A stretch of 64,000 nucleotides of DNA from Chloranthus sessilifolius (taxonomy: Eukaryota; Streptophyta; Magnoliopsida; Chloranthales; Chloranthaceae): positions 137,203,725 through 137,267,724 of the forward strand of contig CM037588.1 of NCBI GenBank assembly GCA_021018995.1, written 5' to 3'. Shown here one piece after another: positions 53,838 through 64,000 of this stretch. Made by a program: the position numbers and the translations under genes. Within the stretch, counting starts at the first letter, position 1. Every line of letters begins with the position of its first letter. Below the pieces are notes generated by a model. That model was not told the origin of the DNA, searched no databases, and saw only the letters and a list, made by a program, of their open reading frames with translations.

Positions 53838-55175
53838 CAAATCGTGCAATCGCAGGCCGGAGCAGCTCGTTCTCAGTGAACGATCTCATTAAATTCACCG
53901 ACTTGTCACTATTATACAAGTAAGAAGTAATCGTTCTTCCCTTCTGAATAGTTGTTTGTGTCTTAGTTTTATTTTCCAAATCCTCACGAATGAGGTCCAC
54001 ATAATGAGTGGCACACAGAGTCCAGTACAAGTGACGTCTCTTCAACATTAACTGCCTTCCTGCAGCTTTGTAACTGGTGGCATTGTCTATTACCACCTGC
54101 ACAACCCGCTTCTCTCTATCCTCTTAAACTACCTTATCCATTAGTTGAAAGAGGTAATCAGTCGTCTTCGTATATTTAGAAAAATTAACTGACTTCAGAA
54201 ATACTGTCCCGACATCACTGTAGACCAAAAAGTTTATCAAACTCTTCCTTGTGGGACCGGTCCATCCATCGCTCATAATTTTGTAACCTCTCTCATCCCA
54301 TACTTCGTCAAAGCTCTTCACATAAGCTCTTATCTCATTGTACTCATCATTTAGTAAAGGCCCAGATACCTCATATGCAGAAGACTTTTAACTTTTGAAC
54401 TAGCTTCTGTACTAGTATCGATCATACTTTTGAAGTGTTACGACTATACATCTTGACTCGAAATGTGGTTATATATCATGAACTTTACAATGGATTTTTC
54501 AAGCCTCTTTCCCTATTTTTTTAGTGAGGTTGCACTCAATTTAGTTTATTTAGAGCTTTCTGTCCGATACATGAACGGATCTATGGGACCTGTAGTAGAC
54601 GCCCTGGTCTCCCTCACAGTTGCTGACCTAGGCAATCCGATAGTCTCCTGAATGCCCTCATTATTAACAATAACATGTGGCCTCTGACAAGATCCACCAC
54701 CAGTAGCAAGCATGGACGGGCCCCTCAAGCTTGACTGAAATTGATAATCGATTTCTTCTTGATCTCGTCTATGTCATGCTTCTCTAGCACTTTCCCTCAT
54801 GACTCTCGCTGTCACCACATCCCCATCCTCATCATCCTTAGGTTTACGTGCAGGAAATTCTGGATCTCTCATCTTTATTCTTTCATACATTTCTCTATCT
54901 CGGTCAACTTTTGCTTTTTTCTTTCCCTTAACTGCCTACAAGTTGGCTCTGATAACTTCTCTCACCTCTCTAAGTATATTGAGACATCATTTTATCTCTT
55001 CCTTAACAGGAGCCAAATTCTCCTTCAACCATTTTATACCTTCTTCCAACAATTTCTTCCCACAGAGCTTATACTTAATTCAGAGCCTATCACTATCTAT
55101 TATTGTGTCGCATTGTCAGGCTGGATCTTGTCCACGTACCATATTTATTTATTTCACCTGCATGAATGAGCAAAC
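53838..55175 (-). pseudogene. hAT transposase, N-terminal half
   Basis: Reading leftward from about 55140: YKLCGKKLLEEGIKWLKENLA, a degenerate BED zinc finger (its His is replaced by Asn), then a basic/acidic linker (KKKAKVDRDREMYERIK), GPIDPFMY (54580), and the catalytic-core block KSFDEVWDERGYKIMSDGWTG, SLINFLVYSDVGTVFLKSV (54321-54190) and VVIDNATSYKAAGRQLM, YWTLCATHYVDLI, RPAIARF (54100-53833). The D of SDGW and D of DNA are expected catalytic residues. The protein is cut after RF by the LTR pair at the CAAAT target; the next codons are found at 48295. Confidence 0.88.
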
Positions 55176-55224
55176 GATTGGATTAAATTATATGTGACAC
55201 ATCATCATAATTAATATTTAAAAT

Positions 55225-56400
55225 TTAAAATAGTAATTAATATTTAAATGATATGTGACACTTGTCATGGGATATGTAACACATTAATTACATGTGTCAC
55301 ATGTAATTGATGTGTGACATGTGTCACATGTAATTAAGTTTTAAATTTATTTTTTATGTATTAATATTTTTCTTTTATATTATTAATATTATTAATAAAT
55401 TTTTTCATACTTTTAAATATTATTAGTAATTATTTTCATATATTTAATATTATTAGTAATTTTTTCATATTTTTAATATTATTAGTATGTTTTCTTTTCA
55501 TATTATTAATATTTAAAAGTGTAATTAATATTTAAATAACATGTGATACATGTCATGGGGTATGTGTCACATCAATTACATGTGTCACATGTAATTGACG
55601 TGTCATATGTGTGACATGTGTCACATATAATTATGTTTTAAAATTATTTTTTATGCATTAATATTTTTTTATATATTATTAATATTATTAGTATATTTTT
55701 TCATAGTATTAATATGTAAATGACATGTGACGCATGTCATGGGATATGTTATACATCAATTACATGGGTCAGATGTAATTAAGTTTTAAAATTATTTATT
55801 AAGTATTAATATTTTTTTTTATATTATTAATATTATTAATAATTTTTTCATATTATTAATATTTAAACAAGTAATTAATATTTAAATGACATGTGACACA
55901 TGTCATGGGATATTTGACACAACGTGACACATCAATTACATGTGTCACATGTAAGTGATGTGTAACAAGTGTGACATGTGTTACATGTAATTAATTTTTA
56001 AAATTATTTTTTATGTATTAATATTTCTTTTTCGTATTATTAATATTATTAGTAATTTTTTTTCATATTATTAATATTTAAAAGAGTAATTAATATTTAA
56101 ATGACATCTGGCACATGTCATGGGGTATGTGCACATCAATTACATGATGTGTCACATGTGTGACATGTGTCACATGTAATTAAGTTTTAAAATTATTTTG
56201 TACGTATTAATATATTTTTTTCATATTATTAATATTATTAGTAATTTTTTTCATATTATTAGAAATTTTTTCATATTATTATTATTTAAAAGAATAATTA
56301 ATATTTAAATGACATGTGATACATGTCATGGGATATGTGTCACATGTAATTGATGTGTCACATGTGTGACATGCGTGTCACATGCAATTAATATTTAAAA
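55225..56400. repeat. six-copy tandem repeat, 166-295 bp units
   Basis: Units begin near 55232, 55527, 55712, 55878, 56090 and 56299. Each has TTAATATTTAAATGACATGTG, ACACATGTCATGGGATATGT, ACATGTGTCACATGTAATT and an AT-rich tail (TATTATTAATATTATTAGTA). ACATGT palindromes are frequent. It lies directly upstream of the hAT coding region. Confidence 0.9.
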
Positions 56401-56459
56401 TTATTTTTTATGTGTTAATATTTTTTTCATATTATTAATATTATTAATAAATTTTTTTC

Positions 56460-56999
56460 TTCATATTATTAATATTTAAAAATTCAACCCTTAATTTTGA
56501 CCCATTAGAGATAATATAGGCCCAAATTATGGGGGTTTAACACAAAATCTTCAAATTTGGGCTTAAAATTTCAAGACCTACCATATTTAAGAGTAAATCT
56601 TAAAATTTTAAGGGTAAATCTTAAAATTTAAGGGTAGATCTATTATATTAAAGGGTAGATTTTAAAATTTTAACTCCTAAAATGTAAGAAAATAAAGGGA
56701 AAATAACCTAAAATGGTAGAACACGTACCTTCTCTACGTTATTCGACAATTCGGCGACGATTCCTCACTTTTCATGTGGTAATTCGGCATTGATTCGGCT
56801 CCCAATAACCGAAAACTTGTTCTCCTGTGGAAGAACAGCAAGAAGAAATGAAAAAGAAGAAGCTGCTGGAGAAAGAAACGAACGAAAGAGGGTTTAAAAC
56901 CCCTCTTTCGTGCATCAAATCTGTAGAGGGCTCCACCTGAGAAAACACCAAATTATTGTCCGATACATGCAATAATTTTCCTATAATAGACAATAATTT
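56460..56999 (-). other. probable 5' region of hAT element
   Basis: AAATTTAAGGGTAGATC-type short repeats (56585-56680), then a purine-rich stretch with no recognised protein. Probably leader of the minus-strand hAT gene. Confidence 0.4.
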
Positions 57000-57205
57000 G
57001 GACATTTTGTGGGCACCTGAGAAAATATCAAATTATCATTCGATAATTTCAAATTATCGTCTGATACAGACGATACAGGCGATATTTTGCTCAAACTATA
57101 ATTTGGCTTTTCAAAGGGTACCCGATATATACCTTTTTATTGTATCGTCCACCCTTCAAAACAATATGTGTCAAACGATACTTATCGATTTCGTCCGATA
57201 TTTTG
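57000..57205. repeat. GATAC-rich MITE-like repeat
   Basis: CTGATACAGACGATACAGGCGATA, TTGTATCGTCCACCC, CGATACTTATCG. Resembles 23885-24065. Confidence 0.45.
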
Positions 57206-57805
57206 ATCCATATGGTGCACTTGAATTTCAAGTGTTTAAAAGTGCTTAAAATACCCCATTGCTTGTGCCACATCTCAACGACGGTATCCAAACCATGCAT
57301 TAAAAGCGTTTTAATGCACTTGCGTTTGTTATTTTAATATCACAACATTTGTGTTGACTTTGTTGACTTCTTTGGATCGCAATGATGGGATAATTTGTAA
57401 GAACAATTTTTTTATCTTTTAAATTTTGGAGCTGACATTGCCACTCCTTGAGAGAACTAGTTTGTCCTTCTACTTCATGTTTCGTTTTATGTATGCGAAA
57501 TGCCACTTAATATGTATATAAAAATACCATAAATTGTACAATGTGCATTCAGAAGTGCGCAAAAAGTGCTTATTATGATTTCTATAAACACGTTATGTTA
57601 CTTTTCGTATATTTACGAATAAATTTAGAGTATAAGGGTTAACCCTCATAACACCTCTATCGGGTCGTTTTCTCCCATCAGGTAAATTTGTCGAGGCCAA
57701 TGTTTAATGATTTGATAAAATGTTTGGTGGGTTCTATTGTCATTTCATTGTTTTGTTCCTTTTTAACTTGCCTTTTTTTCTTTGTTATTGTATTATGCAA
57801 CACTT
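57206..57805 (+). repeat. displaced copy of snoRNA-locus intron DNA
   Basis: 57206-57260 matches 26160-26215 and 57490-57805 matches 27187-27655 (CACTTAATATGTNTA, ATAAATTTAGAGTATAAGG, AATGTTTGGTGGG), minus the 156-bp insertion. It contains no snoRNA copy. The match stops at 57805, where an LTR begins. Confidence 0.85.
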
Positions 57806-58138
57806 TGTGTAGAAAATTATAAAATCGGGTCGGGCCCCTGCAGGTCTTTAACTTTTAATAGTTTGAGTCTGATTTTCCTTCAAAAAATGGCTAAAATTGA
57901 TAATGGGGGTTTGACTTGTGGACAATCCCAAATTCTGGGGTGTGTTTCTTTAAGACCCTAGTGACCCTATTAGCTTAAGTTATCACCTTTTTGTCATTCA
58001 AGTCACCACCCTATCATCTACCATTAAGCCCAAATCCTTCTTCTCCAAGCTCTAGAACACCTCAAAAACCTTAGATTGTCCATTACCTAATTTCTAAACC
58101 TATTAATGACTTAACCCTTCATTAATCACCTCAATCTC

Positions 58139-58146
58139 TATAAATA
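58139..58146 (+). promoter_or_regulatory. TATA box in Tat-type LTR
   Basis: TATAAATA, 334 bases from the LTR start, followed by a C-run and AAAGAGAAAAACC. Confidence 0.6.
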
Positions 58147-58602
58147 GAGAGTCACCCCCCCTTGCTTAAGGGTTTGAAAATTTTCTAAAAGAGAAAAACC
58201 TAAAGTGCTCCCTCTCTATTTTCAAATACCATTCCTCCATACAAATTTCATATTTGAGTTTTGTCTTTTAGATCCCATCTTCTATCACCAAACCTTGAAA
58301 GCTAGCTAGAACTACCTTTTAACATACCTCTCCTACCCTCTAGCTCCCTAGCTTTGGAGGTTCAAATACATTCCTCAACCCATTTGCTATCGGAAGCTCA
58401 CCGAAAGCGCATCAACACGAAAGTCCACAACTGTGCTACAAGGGCCCGAGAGCTCCGACTCTCTCTTTTACTCCTCTACCTTTTTTGTTTTTCCTCTATC
58501 CTATAATTGAGCCGTTACACTACCCAACTTTCGGTAGGCGAGAATGACTTAGTAGGATCGGTGTGCCTTCAGACAGGAGGAAGAATTGGCCATTTTGTTT
58601 CT

Positions 58603-58604
<2 letters not shown>

Positions 58605-58694
<90 letters not shown>
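58605..58694. repeat. (TA)n microsatellite, 90 bp
   Basis: Uninterrupted TA inside the LTR. Translated frames of Tyr-Ile repeats here are artefacts. Confidence 0.97.
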
Positions 58695-58699
<5 letters not shown>

Positions 58700-58952
58700 A
58701 CTAATACATTGTCCCGACCATAATAGAGATCACTTATGATCGAGTTGATCGGGAACTTAACACCTTCCCTATCGATAACCGAAGCTTCTACCTAAGAGCC
58801 TTTGGCAAAGATCGGTAAATCAGAATCATATTTTTACACTTCGGTGCTTGTATATAGATTTGAGGTATCCCGGGTCACTAAAAGCTCTGGGTGACGGCTC
58901 CATCATTGAACACATCATCACGATGGATTGAGAAAATCCACGGTTGCACAGA

Positions 58953-58970
58953 TGGCGACTCCACTGGGGA
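58953..58970 (+). promoter_or_regulatory. primer binding site of Tat-type element
   Basis: TGGCGACTCCACTGGGGA two bases after the LTR. TGGCGACTC-GCTGGGGA is the usual PBS of plant Tat-group elements. Confidence 0.8.
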
Positions 58971-59213
58971 TAGCTTGTAGAGCTTCTCTTTGAAGTTTTG
59001 GCCTTTATTTTGTATATCTGCTTTGTTTTCCTTTATTTTGTATATTAACTTTTCATTTTTTTACATACTTACCCCTATGATTCGGTCATTTACAAGCCTT
59101 AGCCGATTGGCGGAGTTACTTGAGCAATTTTCTACTTACCCTTACGATTTCGTCATTTACAAGCCTTAGTCGATTGGTGAGCCTACTTGAGCAATTTTTT
59201 TACTTACTCTTAC

Positions 59214-59777
59214 GATTTTGTCATTTACCACCTTAGTCGATTGGCGGGCCGGACCTACTTGATGAAATTAACTTTTCTCACCTAGTCGCTTGACTGGCCC
59301 TGTAATTTTCCTTATTCCTTGTCATATACTATCAGTGGACGTCGACTCCTAGAGGCGGTATGGGATTCTCACTGCCCGTTTTTGAATTTAAGTAAACTCC
59401 CTTAAAACTGAACTTAAAATTGAACTAACAAGGGACTTAATTCATTTTTTCGCGAGTAGATTTTAAAAGGGGAAAATAGGCAGCGATATACTTGTCCCGG
59501 TTCCCAGTAGAGCGGCAGCCCAAGTGGTGATGATCTCGAAAAGGATCACCCTATCCAGTATTTGAGAAGGCGCTTGCACCGGAGGTATATCGGGTGAGTG
59601 ATCGAGCTTAAGAAAAAGCCTTAAAACCCTTGGGGAAGCGCGTTAGTCATCCCGAAACGGCCTTGTATCCCTAAGTGCGGTGAGGAGGGACCCGAAATAA
59701 CAAAGAGAAACAGTCCCAGAAGCACTGCTTCCAAAAAACTAAAAAACAATACCAACTCGGGTCTACTACCCAGGAAA

Positions 59778-59855
<78 letters not shown>

Positions 59856-60821
59856 GACACACACACACACACACACTGAGTGTGCATATTACGCACTCCC
59901 AGTTAAAAAAGCCTTTTTTTTTACTCAGGCGTGCATAATATGCACGCCTAGTTAAAAAAAAGTGCCTTTTTTCTCAGACTGCATATAATGCATATAATGC
60001 GCGCCGAACATATTTGCTAGGCAGTTTGAATTTGGGGCCTTTTTTCCACAACCTTAGCTGATTTTGTCATTTACCGCCTTAGCCGATTGGCAGGCCTGAC
60101 CTACTTGATGAACTTTACTTTTCTCGCTTAGTCGCTTGACTGGCCCTGCAACTTTCCTTATTTCTTGTCATATACCATCATTGGATATCGACCCGTAGAG
60201 GCGGTATGGGATTCTCACTGCCCGTTTTTGAACTAAAGTAAACTCCCTTAAAACTGAACATAAAATTTAACCAACAAGGGACTTAATTCATTTTTTCGCG
60301 AGTAGATTTTAAAAGGGAGAAATAGGCAGTGATATACTTTTCCTGGTTCCCAGTAGAGCGGCAGCCTTAGTGGTGATGATCTCGAAAAGGACCACCCCAT
60401 CCAGTATCTGAGAAGGCGCTTGCGCCAAAGGTATATCGGGTGGGTGACTAAGCTTAAGAAAAAGCCTTAAAACCCTTGGGGAAGTGTGTTAGTCATCCCG
60501 AAATGGCCTTGTATCTCTAAGTGCGGTGAGGAGAGACCCGAAATGACAAAGAGAAACAGTCCCCATAAGCATTGCTTCCAAAAAACCAAAAAAGTACCCA
60601 GAAAAAATTAAAATAAATAAATAAATAATATATATATATATACACCGAGTGTGCATATTACGCACACCCAGTTAAAAAAGCCCTTTTTTTAACTCAGGCA
60701 TGTATATTATGCAGGCCTAGTTAAAAAAATCGCCTTTTTTCTCAGGCGTGCATATAATACATATAATGCACGCCCAACATATTTGCTAGGCAGTTTGAAT
60801 TTAGGGACTTTTTTCCACAAT
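59214..60821 (+). repeat. 846-bp tandem duplication in leader
   Basis: Units 59214-60059 and 60060-60821 share GATTTTGTCATTTAC, GAGGCGGTATGGGATTCTCA, TTTTTTCGCGAGTAGATTTT, AAAGCCTTAAAACCCTTGGG and palindromes with GTGCAT. Differences are scattered; the microsatellite is long in unit 1 and short in unit 2. Confidence 0.92.
59777..59876. repeat. (ATAC)n(AT)n(AC)n compound microsatellite
   Basis: ATACATACATAC, then AT, then ACACAGACACACAC. Confidence 0.95.
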
Positions 60822-61178
60822 GCTCGAACCCCGTGTTTAGTTGGTTTTAATACCCCCAATAATTCCCACACTTTTTGACACTCAAAACGCCATCGTCGGT
60901 GAAAAGAGGTCACCCTATGATTGTCTCTTCTGAGAGATCGAGTCGTTGCGTGAATTTTCGTGTCTTCACATAGATCAAGGGGTTCCCTTTTGATTCTTTC
61001 TAAGTGCATTGGGATCCCATCGTGGGAGGCATTAGGAAACACCACCTAAAAAGGGAGTTTTTGAGGCCCAAAAAAAAAACACCATAGGGATCCAAGGGAG
61101 AAATTCTTATTTTTTATATACAAAATTTAAAAAAAAAATCCAAAAAAACAAGAAAAATCCAAAAAAAAAAAAAAACTT

Positions 61179-61872
61179 GTGGTGTCGAAATCAATACATC
61201 GCCTTACCCTCCATCATCCTGTAGGGGAAAGAGGAGGAAAGTATTTGGTCCTCACCCGAGGAACTTGTACCCAACCCGCCAACAAACCATGTCGTAGGCA
61301 ATTGATTCGGCTTATGCCAATCCCAACTCATCCTCACCATCTTCCCCATCTCATTCCCACATGTAAGAGATACCCCTCCCCAATCCTTCAACCCAATCAC
61401 TATTCCGTGTCACCGGACTCTTCAGTGCACCCATTTTTCCATCCATGTCCACCCAAAATATCCCCACATCTCCATCTACCACCACTCAAAATCCAACCCA
61501 ATTCTCACCCCCTTCTCCCAATCCAAATACACCACATTTTCTCCCATCTACCATTTCCAATTTTCCTCCATCGACCCAACCTACATCCCATTTTCCCTCC
61601 ACTTCCATTTCACACACATCCAATCCCAATACCCCAAATTTTCCCCCATACACCCAAGCCATGTCCAATTTTCCCTCCACCTTCACCCAACATACACCCC
61701 ATTTTTCCTCCACATCCACCCAACATATACCTCATTTTCCCTCCACATCCAATCCAAATCCACCACATCTCCTTCCATTTACCAAAGCCATGCCCAATTT
61801 TTCATTTACCACGCCTCAAAATCTAACTCCTCCCCCCTCCACATTTTCACCACATTTTCCTTCCACATCCAC
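61179..61872 (+). pseudogene. Pro/Ser/Thr-rich ORF, possibly gag start of second Tat element
   Basis: Two overlapping open frames cover this stretch, one from 61179 and one from 61445. The second reads as tandem copies of H-F-P-S-T-S-T/N with NP, TQ and PP (FPPSTQPTSHFPSTS), encoded by ~36-45 bp DNA repeats such as CATTTTCCCTCCACATCCA. No gag or zinc-knuckle motif is visible before LTR C cuts the element at 61873. The position 3' of the leader fits the N-terminal or linker part of gag. Because both frames stay open through repeat DNA, openness alone is not evidence of coding. Confidence 0.35.
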
Positions 61873-64000
61873 TGTGACAGCCCAAATTTTGGTACCTCGA
61901 AACTCGTGCCATCAGCACGACCCTCAAGGCCGTGCCCTATGATTCTATGCGGAGCATTGGTAATACAAACCATAAACCACAAAGTAAAACGCAAGAATCT
62001 ACTCTGAACAAATTTCCATGCACTTATAATAATTTAAAAGAAAACTCAAATGACAGTTCTAGTCTCATGCCAATTCATGAGTAGAAGAACCGACCTGAAC
62101 TGTCGGTGGTAACTGTTCACCCCAGATGGTTCGCGAAAAGAATCAAGGTATTTAATTATATTTCAAAATGAGGCTTGACATACAAAGCCATACCTAATAC
62201 TCTCAACTCACTCTTAAAGTACGCAATGGGTCTCCTAGAAGAATTCCTCAGAAGGAGGCTCTGACTCTTCTGTGGGCACGTAGTCCGAATCCCCCGGATC
62301 AACGTTTCCAGAAATCTCTGCTGCCGCTAGTACTAGACCTGCGACGTATAGTCTAAGGGGTGAGCTACATCCTAGCTCAATAGGGAAAACACAATGAACA
62401 TATAAATTAAGCTCTCACATATATGTTAAAACAGTTTAAAAGCACAATTTATCTGATAAAACTGCTGAAATACAATTGAAATAATCGAAAATAAAATGAT
62501 AGATACAACTGTTACTTTGCATGACTTTGTTTATTCTCATCTTACTAGTATAGTAACATATTCGGCCTAATCACTTAAATCTTAACTTAAGTAGTTCCCG
62601 AACAATATAGCATCGAGCCCCGATGGAATACCCGCCATCGTCGTCTAAATAGACACTTGTTATATGTTAAAATTCAATACCACCCAGGCCCCTTTCTTTT
62701 AGGCGGCGGGGTCTATTCTCAATTTCACATCCCTGGGATGTGCTATAGGTGTACGGTTTGGCCGTCGTACCGGTCACAGATATCCTGCCGAGTCAGTCGT
62801 GGGTATCCCGCCACGTCGGTGGGGTATTTTAATTAAACCTTAAGTAACAAAAATATCGAATGTGCTTTACATATAGTTATTCACCGTGATGGTGTTAATT
62901 TTTATTACATTAGGCCTTATCACTTTTCTTTTGTTTCACCGTTAGGTTTCATCTGCATCCATGGGATGCCACTGATTTAATGCATTATTTAAATGCCCTT
63001 TATTACATTTTTCACGTCCCCTGGGGACCTCATAATTTCAATTTTGAATTTACACACCCACCCTTGTTTGAAAATACATTTGATATATGACTATTCACTA
63101 GAATTGCTCTACATATATGATCTGACGAATTAAAATACATGTTTCAAGATATTCCCTACCTCAAAGCAAATTCCAACGCGCTCCTTTCTCGTAGAAGTTT
63201 ACGCGTAACAACTCACGTCAAATCTACATTGCATGTGTTACGAATTTACTTAGAATGGTCTCTAGAACCCTTGAGAATGCAGCTCTCATAAATTACACTA
63301 AAAGAAATGAGAATCCGAGTAATTCAAGCACTTGACCTCGCTTGAGCAATAAAAACGAGGTACTAAACCCTCACGCGAGCGAGAACTATTCATCACTCGA
63401 ACGATTACTATTCATCGCTGAGCGGTCATAACGAGGCATTCAGCCCTCACGCGAGCCAGCACTATTCATCTCGCGAGTGATTACTATTCATCGCTCAAGC
63501 GATTATAATCCCTCGCGCGAGCGAGCACTATTCATCGTTCGAGCGGTTATAACGAGGTACCTGAGGCTCAAGCGATGCCTTGCTCGAGCGATCTTTCCTT
63601 TCACTATGGGTCTCGCTCGAGCGAGCCAAGGACACAATTTATGCTCAGTTTTTATATTCCATCCTCGTTCGAGCGGGCCATTTAAACCGCTCGAGCGAGG
63701 GATGATAAAATTAAATGCTCGATCTGTTCAACAAATAATTTTCTACTTCATTCAAGGCCCTTTTTAAGGTAAAAAATCATTTAACTATTCATTCATACTT
63801 TATCTAAAACACACATGAGCATTTAAAACATACCTCACCCAATGGATCTAATATAGACTTGATCCCAGATCAAATGAAATGAGGAGAGTTCCAAGATCTT
63901 TTCCTCCAACCTCTTTCCAAGTTCTCCACAGGCTCAAACCCACACAATCCTTTCTAGTTTCTTCCCCACACCTTCTCCTCACACATGTTTAAGATCCCTA
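61873..64000 (-). mobile_element. Tekay/Del-like LTR C, minus orientation, runs off window
   Basis: The minus-strand end is TTTGGGCTGTCACA. Homologous to LTR A throughout: GAAACTCGTGCCATCAGCACG, CACCCCAGATGGTTCGCG, GCGACGTATAGTCTAAGG, CGCCACGTCGGTGGGGTAT. The left flank TCCAC (61868-61872) would be its target duplication. Whether it is a solo LTR or part of a full element cannot be seen. Confidence 0.85.
63320..63720. repeat. CGCTCGAGCGA palindrome array in LTR C
   Basis: Repeated CTCGCTCGAGCGAGC, ACTATTCATCGCTCAAGCG and GAGCGGTTATAACGAGG in units of about 30-60 bases. It lies at the place that corresponds, by flanking homology, to the AATCGATTAATCGATT array of LTR A. Confidence 0.9.

Larger units (their letters stand above)
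57806..58950 (+). repeat. 5' LTR of second Tat-type element
   Basis: Starts TGTGTAGAAAATTATAAAATC and ends GGTTGCACA. The left border is confirmed by the break in homology to the snoRNA-locus DNA (target CACTT, 57801-57805); the right border by the PBS at 58953. TATAAATAGAGAG at 58139. 1145 bp, inflated by a 90-bp TA repeat. The 3' LTR is not in the window. Confidence 0.8.
58971..61178 (+). other. long leader of second Tat-type element
   Basis: Non-coding. Three ~71-bp repeats near 59070-59260 (GATTNNGTCATTTACAAGCC, TTAGYCGATTGGYG), two 846-bp units, and A-rich DNA at 61060-61165 before the Pro-rich ORF. Frames here are not genes. Confidence 0.6.

Noticed and set aside
58507..58695. Tyr-Ile repeat protein
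   Set aside because: Artefact of a TA microsatellite within an LTR.
59621..59896. Val-Cys / Tyr-Ile repeat frames
   Set aside because: Compound microsatellite translated; non-coding retrotransposon leader.

Overview
The window is nuclear DNA of a flowering plant, made almost entirely of nested transposable elements. The evidence is Ty3/gypsy elements of the Tat and Athila types, long LTRs of a Tekay/Del-like type, hAT, CACTA and foldback MITEs, tRNA-derived SINEs, a LINE-1 remnant, a CC-type NLR resistance gene remnant, and telo-box-rich leader DNA. I could not place the species. No intact protein-coding host gene is visible. The best candidate for a working gene is a non-coding snoRNA host locus at about 22.8-30.8 kb.

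Layout. 1-18.9 kb: a Tat-lineage retrotransposon on the + strand (gag end, protease, G-patch, RT, two RNase H domains, integrase, 3' leader repeats), full of stops and frameshifts. It is split by a solo LTR (2133-4054, TSD ATCAC) and by a complete minus-strand Athila-like element (6153-16317, TSD CGAGT) that keeps gag and a large extra ORF but has no pol. 18.9-21.8 kb: hAT fragments and foldback MITEs. 22.3-22.7 kb: a truncated acidic coding fragment. 22.8-30.8 kb: a TATA box, a telo-box-rich duplicated leader, then a long intron-like stretch with two copies of a C/D snoRNA whose guide matches 25S rRNA (U80/U77-type) and six copies of an unusually long, hairpin-rich C/D-box-like RNA, spread by tandem duplications at several scales. 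31.2-46.9 kb: an LTR fragment, a CACTA MITE, SINEs, many copies of one foldback family, two MITEs with perfect 8-bp TSDs, an NLR pseudogene lacking its NB-ARC domain, and a LINE-1 remnant.

47.0-57.2 kb: a minus-strand hAT transposase pseudogene, cut by two LTRs of related families lying head to head at one CAAAT target site, with a 6-copy tandem repeat upstream of its coding part. 57.2-57.8 kb: a displaced copy of part of the snoRNA locus, interrupted at 57806 by a second Tat-type element (LTR, PBS, a long leader with 846-bp tandem repeats, a Pro/Ser/Thr-rich ORF). That element is itself cut at 61873 by another Tekay/Del-like LTR that runs off the window.

Two themes stand out. First, a non-coding gene is expanding a snoRNA-like family by tandem duplication. 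Second, several different LTR types each carry an array of short CG-containing palindromes. In the Tekay/Del-like copies the array sits at a matching distance from the LTR start but is built from a different palindrome each time.
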